Shown: positions 1 to 8,049 of the stretch, piece after piece
How the letters are laid out: each line of letters opens with the position of its first letter
Position numbering within the stretch: position 1 is the stretch's first letter
Assembly (NCBI RefSeq): GCF_004804355.1
Contig: NZ_SRWZ01000006.1
Span: 124,001-188,000, forward strand
Source of the DNA: Cognatitamlana onchidii
GTDB taxonomy: Bacteria > Bacteroidota > Bacteroidia > Flavobacteriales > Flavobacteriaceae
DNA: 64,000 nt
Direction of reading: 5' to 3'
Position numbers and translations under genes: made by a program
Notes under the pieces: generated by a model
The model's input: only the letters and a program-made list of their open reading frames with translations
Databases searched by the model: none
Told to the model about the DNA's origin: nothing

Positions 1-673
1 TGTTACGTAATGTTTTTCGACGTTGTTGGAATGCTGTTTTTACTGTTTTGAAAAATAATTTTTCACTACATGGTAGGGTGTAATTATCTTTTCTTGTAAG
101 CCTTAAAACACCAGAGTCTACTTTTGGGGGAGGATTAAAGACTCCTGGAGGAACCGTAAATAAATACTCCGCATCGTAAAACGCCTGTGTTAAAACCGAT
201 AATATGCCATAAACCTTACTCCCTTCTTTAGAACAAATACGCTGTGCTACTTCCTTTTGAAACATGCCTGAAAACTCAGGAATTTGATCCCTCATCTCTA
301 GAGTTTTAAAAACTATTTGACTTGAAATGTTATAAGGGAAGTTACCAATAACAGCAAAAGGTTCCTGATTAAAAACTATGTTTAGATCATACTTTAAAAA
401 ATCCTGTTCTATTATTCTCGGTGCCAAACTAAGGTAATTGACCTGCAAATATGTTACAGATTCCGTATCAATTTCAATCACGTAGGTGGTCACATCTTTC
501 TTAAGTAAATACTTGGTAAGCACTCCCATACCCGGACCAATTTCCAATACATTCTTATAACCTTTAAACATTAGCGTGTCTGCAATTTTTTCAGCCACGC
601 TTTCATCTTTCAAAAAATGCTGTCCTAAATGTTTTTTTGCTTTTACTTGATGTTGGTTGTAATTATTTGCCAC
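1..673 (-). CDS. rsmA: 16S rRNA dimethyladenosine transferase RsmA (KsgA), C-terminus cut by window edge
   Basis: Dimethylates two adjacent adenines near the 3' end of 16S rRNA during 30S assembly, using S-adenosylmethionine. About 224 residues are visible. The N-terminal GQHFL motif is at residues 17-21, followed by the SAM-binding stretch [10 protein letters not shown] and the catalytic NFPYNIS motif (NxPY class). The frame runs off the left edge at the QQRRKTLRN stretch, so roughly 40-60 C-terminal residues are missing. I chose GTG at 671-673 because an in-frame stop lies 18 nt upstream and no ATG intervenes; this start is less sure than the gene. A Bacteroidota -7 box lies 43 nt upstream, inside the end of the DUF4286 gene. 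Confidence 0.95.
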   Translation of the reverse strand, partial: MANNYNQHQVKAKKHLGQHFLKDESVAEKIADTLMFKGYKNVLEIGPGMGVLTKYLLKKDVTTYVIEIDTESVTYLQVNYLSLAPRIIEQDFLKYDLNIVFNQEPFAVIGNFPYNISSQIVFKTLEMRDQIPEFSGMFQKEVAQRICSKEGSKVYGILSVLTQAFYDAEYLFTVPPGVFNPPPKVDSGVLRLTRKDNYTLPCSEKLFFKTVKTAFQQRRKTLRN

Positions 674-715
674 GAACAAAGGGAATTAAGGTTTTTAAAC
701 CGCTAAATTTTAATG

Positions 716-723
716 CAAAACTA
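716..723 (-). promoter_or_regulatory. Bacteroidota -7 box (TAGTTTTG) for rsmA
   Basis: Read on the minus strand this matches TAnnTTTG, the -7 consensus of Bacteroidota housekeeping promoters. It sits 43 nt upstream of the rsmA GTG and just outside the stop of the DUF4286 gene. No clear -33 TTG is visible. Confidence 0.45.
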
Positions 724-725
724 AA

Positions 726-1049
726 CTATTTAAAGTTTACCGTATATTCATCAATAATTTGCAGCTCTGTTCTAAAGGCCAACATTTTATCTGCAAACTT
801 TTTTAAACCTTCATTTCTTAAATTATCGGCATCTTCTTTATAATAAGCATCTAGGGCTTCTCTAGAATAAGTTCGATATTGAATGGAATAGGTAACACCT
901 CCCATATCTTCTTCAACCAAAACTCTTGTTAATGTAGCCTTTTCAAACTTCCCAGTTCCCAATACTTGAGGAATATGTTCTTTTATCCAATTAAGCCATT
1001 CATCATGAATAGATTCGTCAATATTAACAGTTACATTGTATATATACAT
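726..1049 (-). CDS. DUF4286 family protein
   Basis: A 107-residue protein of the DUF4286 family, which in Bacteroidota often lies next to rsmA. It begins MYIYNVTVNID and contains the pattern W..WI..HIPQVL, then a YSIQY strand, resembling a small ferredoxin-like or dimeric alpha-beta barrel fold. No catalytic motif is evident and there is no signal peptide, so it is probably cytoplasmic. It is on the same strand as rsmA, 52 nt upstream, but rsmA seems to have its own -7 box. Function unknown; family membership is from recognition of the sequence. Confidence 0.8.
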   Translation of the reverse strand: MYIYNVTVNIDESIHDEWLNWIKEHIPQVLGTGKFEKATLTRVLVEEDMGGVTYSIQYRTYSREALDAYYKEDADNLRNEGLKKFADKMLAFRTELQIIDEYTVNFK

Positions 1050-1129
1050 CCTTATAATTTTTTTAAATAACAGAAGTTCCTTTTCATCTTCAAACTAGTT
1101 AGACGCTTTTCGTTAATAATTACCAATTT

Positions 1130-2080
1130 TTAATTTACCAACAACTTATTCTCAAAAAATTCAACAAACGATTTATATTTTGTTTCAGATCCAGGATAGT
1201 TTAAATCGGCTTCAATATTTAATTCGTCCATTTTTTCTTTTAATGCTATTCCAAAATCTACATGATGCATAATCCAGCCTCTAACCTTACTTGGGGTATT
1301 AGGCGCCTTAGCATTTGGAGACATATAGTACTTCATAAAAACAGGAGGGTCATCTACCGAAATTAATGAAAGCGCCGATAAATTATGAGCCATCTTATCG
1401 GCTTCTTCAAGTGTTTTAGCACCATACATTGCCATACGATTACGATCTATTGTTGCAGAATCTCCGAATATTTTTGCTACATAATCTGTACCCTTTTCAT
1501 CCTTCAAATGTCTATCGACTAGTTCTTTCCAAAACTTAAGATTCATAGTTGTTTGCCCTATTATTGGTGCGATACAAGTAACCCTTGTTGATTCCCTTTC
1601 AATTGGGTCGTTACTATTTGTATTGGCCATATCGTCACTAAAGGCTAACCACATACAAATTTGTGCACCAGCCGAACCTCCAAATAAACCTATTCTATTT
1701 TTATCAATTTTCCATGATTTAGCCTTTGAACGTATAAACTGTAGCGCATGCTTTGCATCCATATGCGCAGCTGGCAGTGGCGCATTTGATAATAACCGAT
1801 AATTTATTGATGCAACAGAAATTCCTGCCTCTAACAATTGTGATAGGTCATTGGCCTTAATTTTTTGTTTGCTCCCTATTTTAAACCCTCCGCCATGTAT
1901 ATAAATTACAATAGGGGTTATTTTGGTAGAATCTGCAAACCAAATATCCAAAACGTTTCGTTCATGATCTCCATATCTCACATTTTTAAAATCAGGTGCT
2001 GGCTTACTATTTTGAGCGTGAACAAAATTTAATGTAAAAAACAAGAATACGAATATCTTGATTGGTTTCATTGGTCTCAT
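1130..2080 (-). CDS. Secreted alpha/beta-hydrolase (carboxylesterase, HSL/BD-FAE-like)
   Basis: Exported serine esterase of the alpha/beta-hydrolase fold, 316 residues. A signal peptide (hydrophobic residues 7-20, cleavage after HAQ) is followed by the oxyanion-hole motif HGGG at residues 62-65 and the nucleophile elbow GGSAG with Ser136. A C-terminal MHHVDFG stretch carries the likely catalytic His. The HGGG motif with small-substrate architecture resembles feruloyl or acetyl esterases acting on plant or algal polysaccharide decorations, but substrate cannot be read from sequence. A second ATG three codons in (2071) is an equally possible start. It is transcribed alone. Confidence 0.8.
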   Translation of the reverse strand: MRPMKPIKIFVFLFFTLNFVHAQNSKPAPDFKNVRYGDHERNVLDIWFADSTKITPIVIYIHGGGFKIGSKQKIKANDLSQLLEAGISVASINYRLLSNAPLPAAHMDAKHALQFIRSKAKSWKIDKNRIGLFGGSAGAQICMWLAFSDDMANTNSNDPIERESTRVTCIAPIIGQTTMNLKFWKELVDRHLKDEKGTDYVAKIFGDSATIDRNRMAMYGAKTLEEADKMAHNLSALSLISVDDPPVFMKYYMSPNAKAPNTPSKVRGWIMHHVDFGIALKEKMDELNIEADLNYPGSETKYKSFVEFFENKLLVN

Positions 2081-2134
2081 TTTAAAGGTTAAATCTAACT
2101 ACTATCAACAAAGCGTAAATTGCACTTGGAGCTC

Positions 2135-3910
2135 TTAATTAATAGCATCGCCACGCAACTTTCTGAATCTTTTCCGGGCTTCTATAAAATAGATGCTATC
2201 TGCATGATTAAATACAATTTTCTCGTAGACGGCTTTTGCTTTTTCAGGCATATTCAAATACTTTTCGTAAATAATCCCCAAATGAAAGTAGGCATCATCA
2301 ATTAAAACACCATCTCTGTAGTTTTCAATAATGGCTTCATAATTTACTAAGGCTTGATCGTATTGAGATTTTAGTTCGAATAGTTGCGCCTGCTTATAAA
2401 GTGTTTGGGCTATGATAGGTTCTGTTTTATGCGCCTCTAGAATTTTACTTAAAATCGCAATGGCTTCGTCATTCCTGTTTTGATAAGATAATAAATCTGC
2501 TTTAGCGTATAATTTTAGAGCCGTTTGAAGCGAATCTTCATATTTGTTATCAGAAATTAACAATTTCAAATCAAGGGCATCGTTAGCAATAAGCTGAGAT
2601 GTTGAAGCTTTTAAAATTTTTAGTTGAGACTCTGCCCACTTAAAATCTCCCTTATAGTAGCTTGCTTTGGCCACTTTAAACCGAGCTTCCTGAGAAATCG
2701 TACTATTTTTTAAATTACGTTGAATTTGAGTGTAGTATATAAGCGCTTTATTAAACGCCTCCTTTAACACCAAAACATCCCCTAGCTCAAGTTTAACTTG
2801 GGCTTTTTCTAATCGGCTTAAAGGTGCTTCCATCAAATTCTCCAAAAAAGAAATGGCTTCATCGGTCTCATTCATATAAAAGGCCAAAAAATGAGCATAT
2901 GATAATTGCAATTCTAGAGTTTCTGGGGTTGTTCCAAAAGTATTAAGTAATTCTAAATATTGCGTTTTTATAGAGCCATAGTCATTTTCGTCGCTTGATG
3001 CTATATTTAGTTGCAGTAAACTGAAATGAGCCTTTAGCTTGGTTTCGGCATCTTGAGCCGTTTCAATAACATAACCATAAATTTCTTTAGCTATATTGGG
3101 AGCTTCCTCATTAGCAGCAATGGAGGCCAATTCTAAAACCCTATCTAAGTTACCTTGTTCTCTATTAAAAATAGCCTTCTCTTGAATAAATGCTTTTTTA
3201 AAATCTTTTTGCTGGATAAACAACCAACTTAAAGTAGCATTCCAAAGTGTATTTGGTTCTTCTTGCAGTCGTTTAAGTAGGTTCTTTCTTAATAGAACGT
3301 TGTTTTCGCTGTAAGCATCTTCACTTATAAAATCGTTTATAGCGCGTTTTACGTCTTTTAGGGCAGCGGGGTTAAATTCGGCATAATTTAAGTAGCTATT
3401 AAACATCTTATCAATATTACCTTGCTCGCCATAAATTTGTGCTAACTGTACATTAAAATTAAAATCAGGTTTTAAAACCATGGCCTTCTCATAGGCCAAA
3501 GCAGCCTCTTCTAACAAGGAATGATTTTGAAAACTTCGAGCCACTGTAAATACATTAGTAACTTTATCATCGATACTTACCAGTCCTTTTTGATAATTTA
3601 GTTGAGCTTGTTCTTTATTATTTTTTAACTCAAAATTGTAACCAAGTTCAACATAAAATGCTGGATAATTAATGCGTTTAATAAGCTTTAAAATAAAAAT
3701 TTCGGCCTCTTCATACTGCTCTAATTGCTGATACGTACTTATTATTTGATTTATATACGTGATATTAGATGGGGCTCTGGCATAGAGTTTCTTATATTCA
3801 ACTAAGGCCTTTTCGTATTTCCCATTTTTAAAATATTCTTTAGCAATAATATCGCCCTGAGCAATTGTAACAGAACAAACCAGAAAAAATAATATGAACA
3901 CGACTCTCAT
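2135..3910 (-). CDS. Secreted tetratricopeptide-repeat protein
   Basis: A 591-residue TPR scaffold with an N-terminal signal peptide (MRVVFILFFLVCSVTIAQG). Multiple degenerate TPR helices span the whole length, for example KYEKALVEYKKLY near the N-terminus and AKAVYEKIVFNHADS at the C-terminus. The ATG at 3910 was chosen over a longer frame because it begins the signal peptide and because a -7 box lies only 14-21 nt upstream at 3924-3931. Such proteins in Flavobacteriaceae are probably periplasmic or outer-membrane assembly scaffolds; no specific partner can be named. It is transcribed alone. Confidence 0.75.
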   Translation of the reverse strand: MRVVFILFFLVCSVTIAQGDIIAKEYFKNGKYEKALVEYKKLYARAPSNITYINQIISTYQQLEQYEEAEIFILKLIKRINYPAFYVELGYNFELKNNKEQAQLNYQKGLVSIDDKVTNVFTVARSFQNHSLLEEAALAYEKAMVLKPDFNFNVQLAQIYGEQGNIDKMFNSYLNYAEFNPAALKDVKRAINDFISEDAYSENNVLLRKNLLKRLQEEPNTLWNATLSWLFIQQKDFKKAFIQEKAIFNREQGNLDRVLELASIAANEEAPNIAKEIYGYVIETAQDAETKLKAHFSLLQLNIASSDENDYGSIKTQYLELLNTFGTTPETLELQLSYAHFLAFYMNETDEAISFLENLMEAPLSRLEKAQVKLELGDVLVLKEAFNKALIYYTQIQRNLKNSTISQEARFKVAKASYYKGDFKWAESQLKILKASTSQLIANDALDLKLLISDNKYEDSLQTALKLYAKADLLSYQNRNDEAIAILSKILEAHKTEPIIAQTLYKQAQLFELKSQYDQALVNYEAIIENYRDGVLIDDAYFHLGIIYEKYLNMPEKAKAVYEKIVFNHADSIYFIEARKRFRKLRGDAIN

Positions 3911-3923
3911 ACGGTAAATATAA

Positions 3924-3931
3924 CAAATGTA
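3924..3931 (-). promoter_or_regulatory. -7 box (TACATTTG) for the TPR gene
   Basis: A perfect TAnnTTTG on the minus strand 14 nt upstream of the ATG at 3910. Transcription would begin only a few bases before the start codon, which argues for the short start and a very short leader. Confidence 0.5.
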
Positions 3932-3964
3932 GTAAGTTGAAAATGTAAATATTATGATAAAAAA

Positions 3965-3985
3965 TGCCCGAATAAAATTCGGGCA
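3965..3985 (-). terminator. Rho-independent terminator
   Basis: Perfect 9-bp inverted repeat TGCCCGAAT / ATTCGGGCA with a 3-nt loop, followed on the minus strand by TTTTTT. It ends whatever is transcribed leftward from 4.0-4.4 kb (the small 40-codon frame and possibly serS read-through). Confidence 0.85.
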
Positions 3986-4126
3986 CAAACCAACCAAAAA
4001 TAGATTTTTTATTAACTACTGTTAATTAAATACTCGATTGGGGACAGTCTTTAAACTCTTGATAAACGAGAACGACTATATCAAAAAATTCATATTGCAT
4101 CAAGAATTCACTTTTGAATGGAATCC

Positions 4127-4249
4127 CTATTTACTCACTATAGCGGTGGTATTCTCTTCGGATTTAATTAATTCAAAATCTGAAGACAATACTTTACTAG
4201 CAACAAAAATGAGCGTAATTAAAAGCAGAAGGCGTTTAAAATTCTTCAT
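4127..4249 (-). CDS. Possible small secreted peptide, 40 aa
   Basis: An ATG-started minus-strand frame of 40 codons. The translation starts MKNFKRLLLLITLIFVASKV, i.e. a basic start and a hydrophobic core like a signal peptide, then a short polar tail ending in TAIVSK. It lies between serS (ends at 4409) and a strong terminator at 3965-3985, so it could be the last gene of the serS transcript or its own unit. I recognise no family and codon evidence is too short to be decisive. It may be the broken N-terminus of a larger exported protein, or chance. Confidence 0.35.
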   Translation of the reverse strand: MKNFKRLLLLITLIFVASKVLSSDFELIKSEENTTAIVSK

Positions 4250-4408
4250 GGTTAGTAGATTTAATAGATTTGGTTAGGCTAACTTGAAAATTAAAATCCA
4301 AATCACCAAAAGAATCTACAAAAAATCGTTAATTAGCATGTGTTTTTTGCATTTTATCGATTTTAATAACAAAATACTACATAAAAAGAAAGAATAAGAC
4401 TACTTGTT

Positions 4409-5680
4409 TTAGTTAATTATACTGAACCCAGTATATGGACGCAAAATCTCTGGAATAACGATACCTTCTTCTGTTTGATAGTTTTCCAAAATACCTGCCA
4501 GTACTCTCGGTAAGGCCAAAGAACTTCCGTTTAAAGTATGGGCTAATTCATTCTTACCATCACTATTTTTGAATCTCAATTTTAGACGATTCGCTTGGAA
4601 GGTTTCAAAATTCGAAACAGAAGATATTTCCAACCATCTATCTTGCGCTGTTGAGAACACTTCAAAATCGTAGGTTAAGGCCGAAGTGAATCCTAAATCG
4701 CCCCCACACAATCTTAAAATTCTATATGGTAGTTTTAATTCTTCTAAAATCGTTTTTACATGTGCTACCATACCATCTAAGGCATCATAAGATTTTGATG
4801 GATGCTCTACTCGTAAAATTTCTACTTTATCGAATTGGTGCAACCTGTTTAAACCTCGCACATGAGCACCATAACTCCCTGCTTCTCTCCTAAAACATGG
4901 GGTATAGCCAGTAATTCCAATAGGCAATTCACTTTCATTTAAAACTACATCTCTAAAAATATTGGTCCCTGGTACCTCTGCTGTTGGAATTAAATACAAA
5001 TTATCTTCTCCAACATGGTACATTTGCCCTTCTTTATCTGGAAGCTGGCCCGTACCAAAACCGGAGGCCTCATTTACCAAATGTGGTAACTGAAATTCTG
5101 TATATCCTGCTGCTGTATTTTTGTCCAAAAAATAAGCTATTAAAGCCCGTTGTAACCTAGCACCTTTACCCTTATAAACAGGAAAACCAGCTCCAGTGAT
5201 TTTATTCCCTAATTCGAAATCAATAATATCATATTTCTTGGCTAATTCCCAATGGGGTTGCGCACCATCGTATAACACAGGAATATCTCCAGCTCTAAAA
5301 ACCTCTTCATTATCCGCGTCCGTATTTCCGGCCGGTACGAGCTCGTTTGGTACATTTGGTATTTTATACAGTAGAGCGTTTAAGGCTTCTGCCTTTGCAT
5401 TTAATAATTCGGACAATTCCTTTGAGCTGCTCTTTAACTGTGCTGTCTTTGCCTTGAGTTCATTTGCCTTATCAACCTCACCAGACTTGTACAAATTTCC
5501 AATTTCTTTAGATAAGGTATTAGATTCTGCCAAAGTGTTATCTAACTCCGCCTGAAGACGTCTTCTATCTTCATCAAAAGTAATAACCTCCTCAATCATT
5601 TGCACAGCATTGATGTTACGCTTAGCTAAGCGTTCTACAATCAATTCCTTGTTCTCTCTAATAAAGGCAACTTGTAACAT
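4409..5680 (-). CDS. serS: Seryl-tRNA synthetase
   Basis: Charges tRNA-Ser with serine in the cytoplasm; class II synthetase, 423 residues, the usual length. The N-terminal helical arm (residues about 25-110, rich in Lys/Glu heptads) binds the long variable arm of tRNA-Ser. The catalytic domain contains motif 2 as FRREAGSYG and motif 3 in the C-terminal NGSSLALPRVLAGILENYQ. The start ATG begins MLQVAFIRENKE, as usual in the family. A -7 box at 5701-5708 lies 20 nt upstream, so it has its own promoter despite the same-strand gene behind it. Confidence 0.97.
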   Translation of the reverse strand: MLQVAFIRENKELIVERLAKRNINAVQMIEEVITFDEDRRRLQAELDNTLAESNTLSKEIGNLYKSGEVDKANELKAKTAQLKSSSKELSELLNAKAEALNALLYKIPNVPNELVPAGNTDADNEEVFRAGDIPVLYDGAQPHWELAKKYDIIDFELGNKITGAGFPVYKGKGARLQRALIAYFLDKNTAAGYTEFQLPHLVNEASGFGTGQLPDKEGQMYHVGEDNLYLIPTAEVPGTNIFRDVVLNESELPIGITGYTPCFRREAGSYGAHVRGLNRLHQFDKVEILRVEHPSKSYDALDGMVAHVKTILEELKLPYRILRLCGGDLGFTSALTYDFEVFSTAQDRWLEISSVSNFETFQANRLKLRFKNSDGKNELAHTLNGSSLALPRVLAGILENYQTEEGIVIPEILRPYTGFSIIN

Positions 5681-5700
5681 GTCTTGAAAAATTTAAGCGA

Positions 5701-5708
5701 CAAATTTA
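5701..5708 (-). promoter_or_regulatory. -7 box (TAAATTTG) for serS
   Basis: Matches TAnnTTTG on the minus strand, 20 nt upstream of the serS ATG, in the 45-nt gap after the HTTM gene. Confidence 0.5.
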
Positions 5709-5725
5709 ATGAATTACATAGATAA

Positions 5726-7042
5726 TTAATCTTGTTTTGAAGGTAAAATCCATAAGGCATGCTTAAATATATCCCATTCCTGATTTGCTATATCAACATT
5801 AGGATCTATAAACTGTTTGAAAGGCTTTCCATTAACACTTACTTTACTATCTACATAAACGCCAACGTTCAACCCTTCCTTACTATATTTCTCTTTCAGC
5901 CATTTAGCAAACTGCCAAATAACATCTGGCTTCGTGCTTGCCGAGCGCTGTTGTTTTTTAGTTAAATAAAAATCAGGATCAACCAACCACCGCTTACCAT
6001 TTTCCTGATTTTCTATCCAATATGAAATGCGTCCTGACTTGGTTCTAAGCATCATACGCCATGATAAACGATGGCCTTCTTCTGTCCATAAAACATCGTC
6101 ATCAATAAAATGATGCCTCACGGGCAATACTATTTGTACAACAAAATAAACAGCAAACAGAGCCAACAAAGGTGTCCTTAATTTAGGAACTATCACCTCA
6201 TTAGCCTTGTACAAAGTTTTCTTCTTTAAAAAGTATTTTTGAATGACCTCTGAAGGAAAAAAGAACAAAGTAAAGGCTAGAGACAAATACGGAAAAATGC
6301 CTATTTGAAATACAATGGAGTTAAAAAGATGAAAGCCTATAGATACCACAAAGGCATATTTCCTTGTTGGTTTAAATAGGAGTAAAGGCACTACCAAACC
6401 ATCAAAAATAATACCTCCATAGGCAAGGGCATAATGTGTCCATTTTTGCTGTAAAAGTTCACCCACTATGTAATAATCCTTCTTACCTCTCATTAAATTT
6501 TCAATAACCGTAGTGTCCAACCAATCTGGGTACAACTTTGCTATTGAAGCATAGGTATAAACAATAAAGAGTTGAAGAACAATGACCCATTTACACCAAG
6601 CTGGCATAGATAAACTCTTAATTTCTGGGCGCCTAAACACATCTATAGAAGCATATTTGTGTGCTGGCATAGCGACCATAACTCCACTTAATATCATTAA
6701 CAGATAATAGTGATTATTATAGGACGACTTTTGCATTAAATATGTTGCAGACCACATTAAAGTGAAACAAATCATACTCAGCCTATACCTGTACCCGAGC
6801 ATAACGCATAACCCAAAAATGCCCATAATAGCATAGTAATAATACATACCATTCCCAAGCAAGGGTTGTAGCCACTCGAAACCAATAAAATTGAACGTGA
6901 AATGAGGCTCCACTAGGGTGTGCTTTACCCAACCTGTAAAAATAGCTCCTACCGATTCTAAAAAACAAAGTAATCCGAAAATAATTCTAAAAACAATTAG
7001 ACCAGAATTATCAATATGCTTAAATAGGTGTTTATTAAGCAT
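5726..7042 (-). CDS. HTTM-domain / vitamin K-dependent gamma-carboxylase-like membrane protein
   Basis: An integral membrane protein of 438 residues with several hydrophobic helices in the first about 300 residues, then a soluble C-terminal third. The N-terminal half fits the HTTM domain of vitamin K-dependent gamma-glutamyl carboxylase homologues. The LPVRHHFIDDD..WT.EGHRLSWRMM segment resembles the SWDMM region of the animal enzyme. Bacterial members' substrates are mostly unknown. I chose the ATG at 7042, which overlaps the ribF stop by 8 nt and suggests translational coupling; a TTG four codons earlier also exists. Whether it carboxylates glutamates cannot be told here. Confidence 0.75.
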   Translation of the reverse strand: MLNKHLFKHIDNSGLIVFRIIFGLLCFLESVGAIFTGWVKHTLVEPHFTFNFIGFEWLQPLLGNGMYYYYAIMGIFGLCVMLGYRYRLSMICFTLMWSATYLMQKSSYNNHYYLLMILSGVMVAMPAHKYASIDVFRRPEIKSLSMPAWCKWVIVLQLFIVYTYASIAKLYPDWLDTTVIENLMRGKKDYYIVGELLQQKWTHYALAYGGIIFDGLVVPLLLFKPTRKYAFVVSIGFHLFNSIVFQIGIFPYLSLAFTLFFFPSEVIQKYFLKKKTLYKANEVIVPKLRTPLLALFAVYFVVQIVLPVRHHFIDDDVLWTEEGHRLSWRMMLRTKSGRISYWIENQENGKRWLVDPDFYLTKKQQRSASTKPDVIWQFAKWLKEKYSKEGLNVGVYVDSKVSVNGKPFKQFIDPNVDIANQEWDIFKHALWILPSKQD

Positions 7043-7970
7043 GGTGCTTGGCAATATACTTCAAGGCAGTTTCCTTATCTCTGGCGAGTTGAAGTTTTAA
7101 AGCTTCAACAGAGTCAAACTTTCTTTCATCACGAATACGGTGCCATAAATTTATTTGAATGGACGCTCCGTAAATGTCTTTTTCAAAATTGAAAAAATGA
7201 ACTTCAATAGTCTGCTCACTGCCATTAACGGTAGGGTTCACACCAATATTCATCATACCATAAACCGTGGTATCATCTATTCTGGAAGAGACTATATAAA
7301 CGCCTTGCTTGGGTATAATTTTGTAATCTTCTTCAATCTTAATATTAGCTGTTGGAAATTGCCATTGCTTGCCTAATCCTTTGCCTTTAATAACTTGGCC
7401 AGATAACATGAACTGGTAACCAAGATAGGCATTAGCTTTATCTATCTCTCCTTCATTAATGGCCGTTCTAATTTTAGTAGAACTCACCGATACATCATCG
7501 ATATCTTGAGCTGAAATCTCCTCCACCTCAAAGCCATAGGTTTCACCAAACTGTTTCAGATCATTGATATCGGCATTCCTGTTTCTTCCAAATCTATGGT
7601 CATAACCAATAATCACTTTTTTAGCGTTTATTTTATCTACTAGAATGTCTTTTACAAAGTCTTCTGCAGAGAGTCTAGAAAACTCTTGCGTAAACTTTTT
7701 AATTAATAAATAATCTAATCCAAGGGCGTCCAAAATATCATGACGTTCTTTAATAGTATTTATGAGTTTAATATTAGAATCCTTTTGCAATACCATTCTG
7801 GGATGCGGAAAAAAGGTAAGTATTACAGATTTTAAACCCTCTAGCTTTCCGGTATTTATAAGTCTCTTTATAATTTTTTGATGACCTATATGCACGCCAT
7901 CAAAAGTACCAATAGTAACCACAGTAGGTTTGCTGGATTTATAAGTTTCTATATTTTTTACTTTCCGCAT
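7035..7970 (-). CDS. ribF: Bifunctional riboflavin kinase / FAD synthetase
   Basis: Converts riboflavin to FMN and FMN to FAD in the cytoplasm. The N-terminal nucleotidyltransferase domain has TIGTFDGVHIGH (HxGH motif) and a C-terminal SSTKIR. The C-terminal flavokinase domain has the GKGLGKQWQFPTANI stretch and the NIGVNPTVNG motif. Length about 311 residues is normal. The ATG at 7970 was chosen; a TTG 12 nt earlier is in frame but a less likely start. It overlaps the downstream membrane-carboxylase-like gene. Confidence 0.95.
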   Translation of the reverse strand: MRKVKNIETYKSSKPTVVTIGTFDGVHIGHQKIIKRLINTGKLEGLKSVILTFFPHPRMVLQKDSNIKLINTIKERHDILDALGLDYLLIKKFTQEFSRLSAEDFVKDILVDKINAKKVIIGYDHRFGRNRNADINDLKQFGETYGFEVEEISAQDIDDVSVSSTKIRTAINEGEIDKANAYLGYQFMLSGQVIKGKGLGKQWQFPTANIKIEEDYKIIPKQGVYIVSSRIDDTTVYGMMNIGVNPTVNGSEQTIEVHFFNFEKDIYGASIQINLWHRIRDERKFDSVEALKLQLARDKETALKYIAKHHA

Positions 7971-8014
7971 TTGGTGCAACAAATAATTAAAATGACCTAA
8001 AGCCTTAGAATTAT

Positions 8015-8022
8015 TATCTTTG
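8015..8022 (+). promoter_or_regulatory. -7 box (TATCTTTG) for the metalloprotease gene
   Basis: Perfect TAnnTTTG, 27 nt upstream of the ATG at 8050. An alternative upstream start at 8020 would begin inside this box, so the box supports 8050. Confidence 0.55.
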
Positions 8023-8049
8023 ACAATAAAATTCGCCTCAAGATTTGTT

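Noticed and set aside
4250-4408. A second minus-strand frame (reading VDSFGDLDFNFQVSLTKS) upstream of the 40-codon frame
   Set aside because: It has no start codon and is bounded by a stop; it may be coding leftover but cannot be supported.
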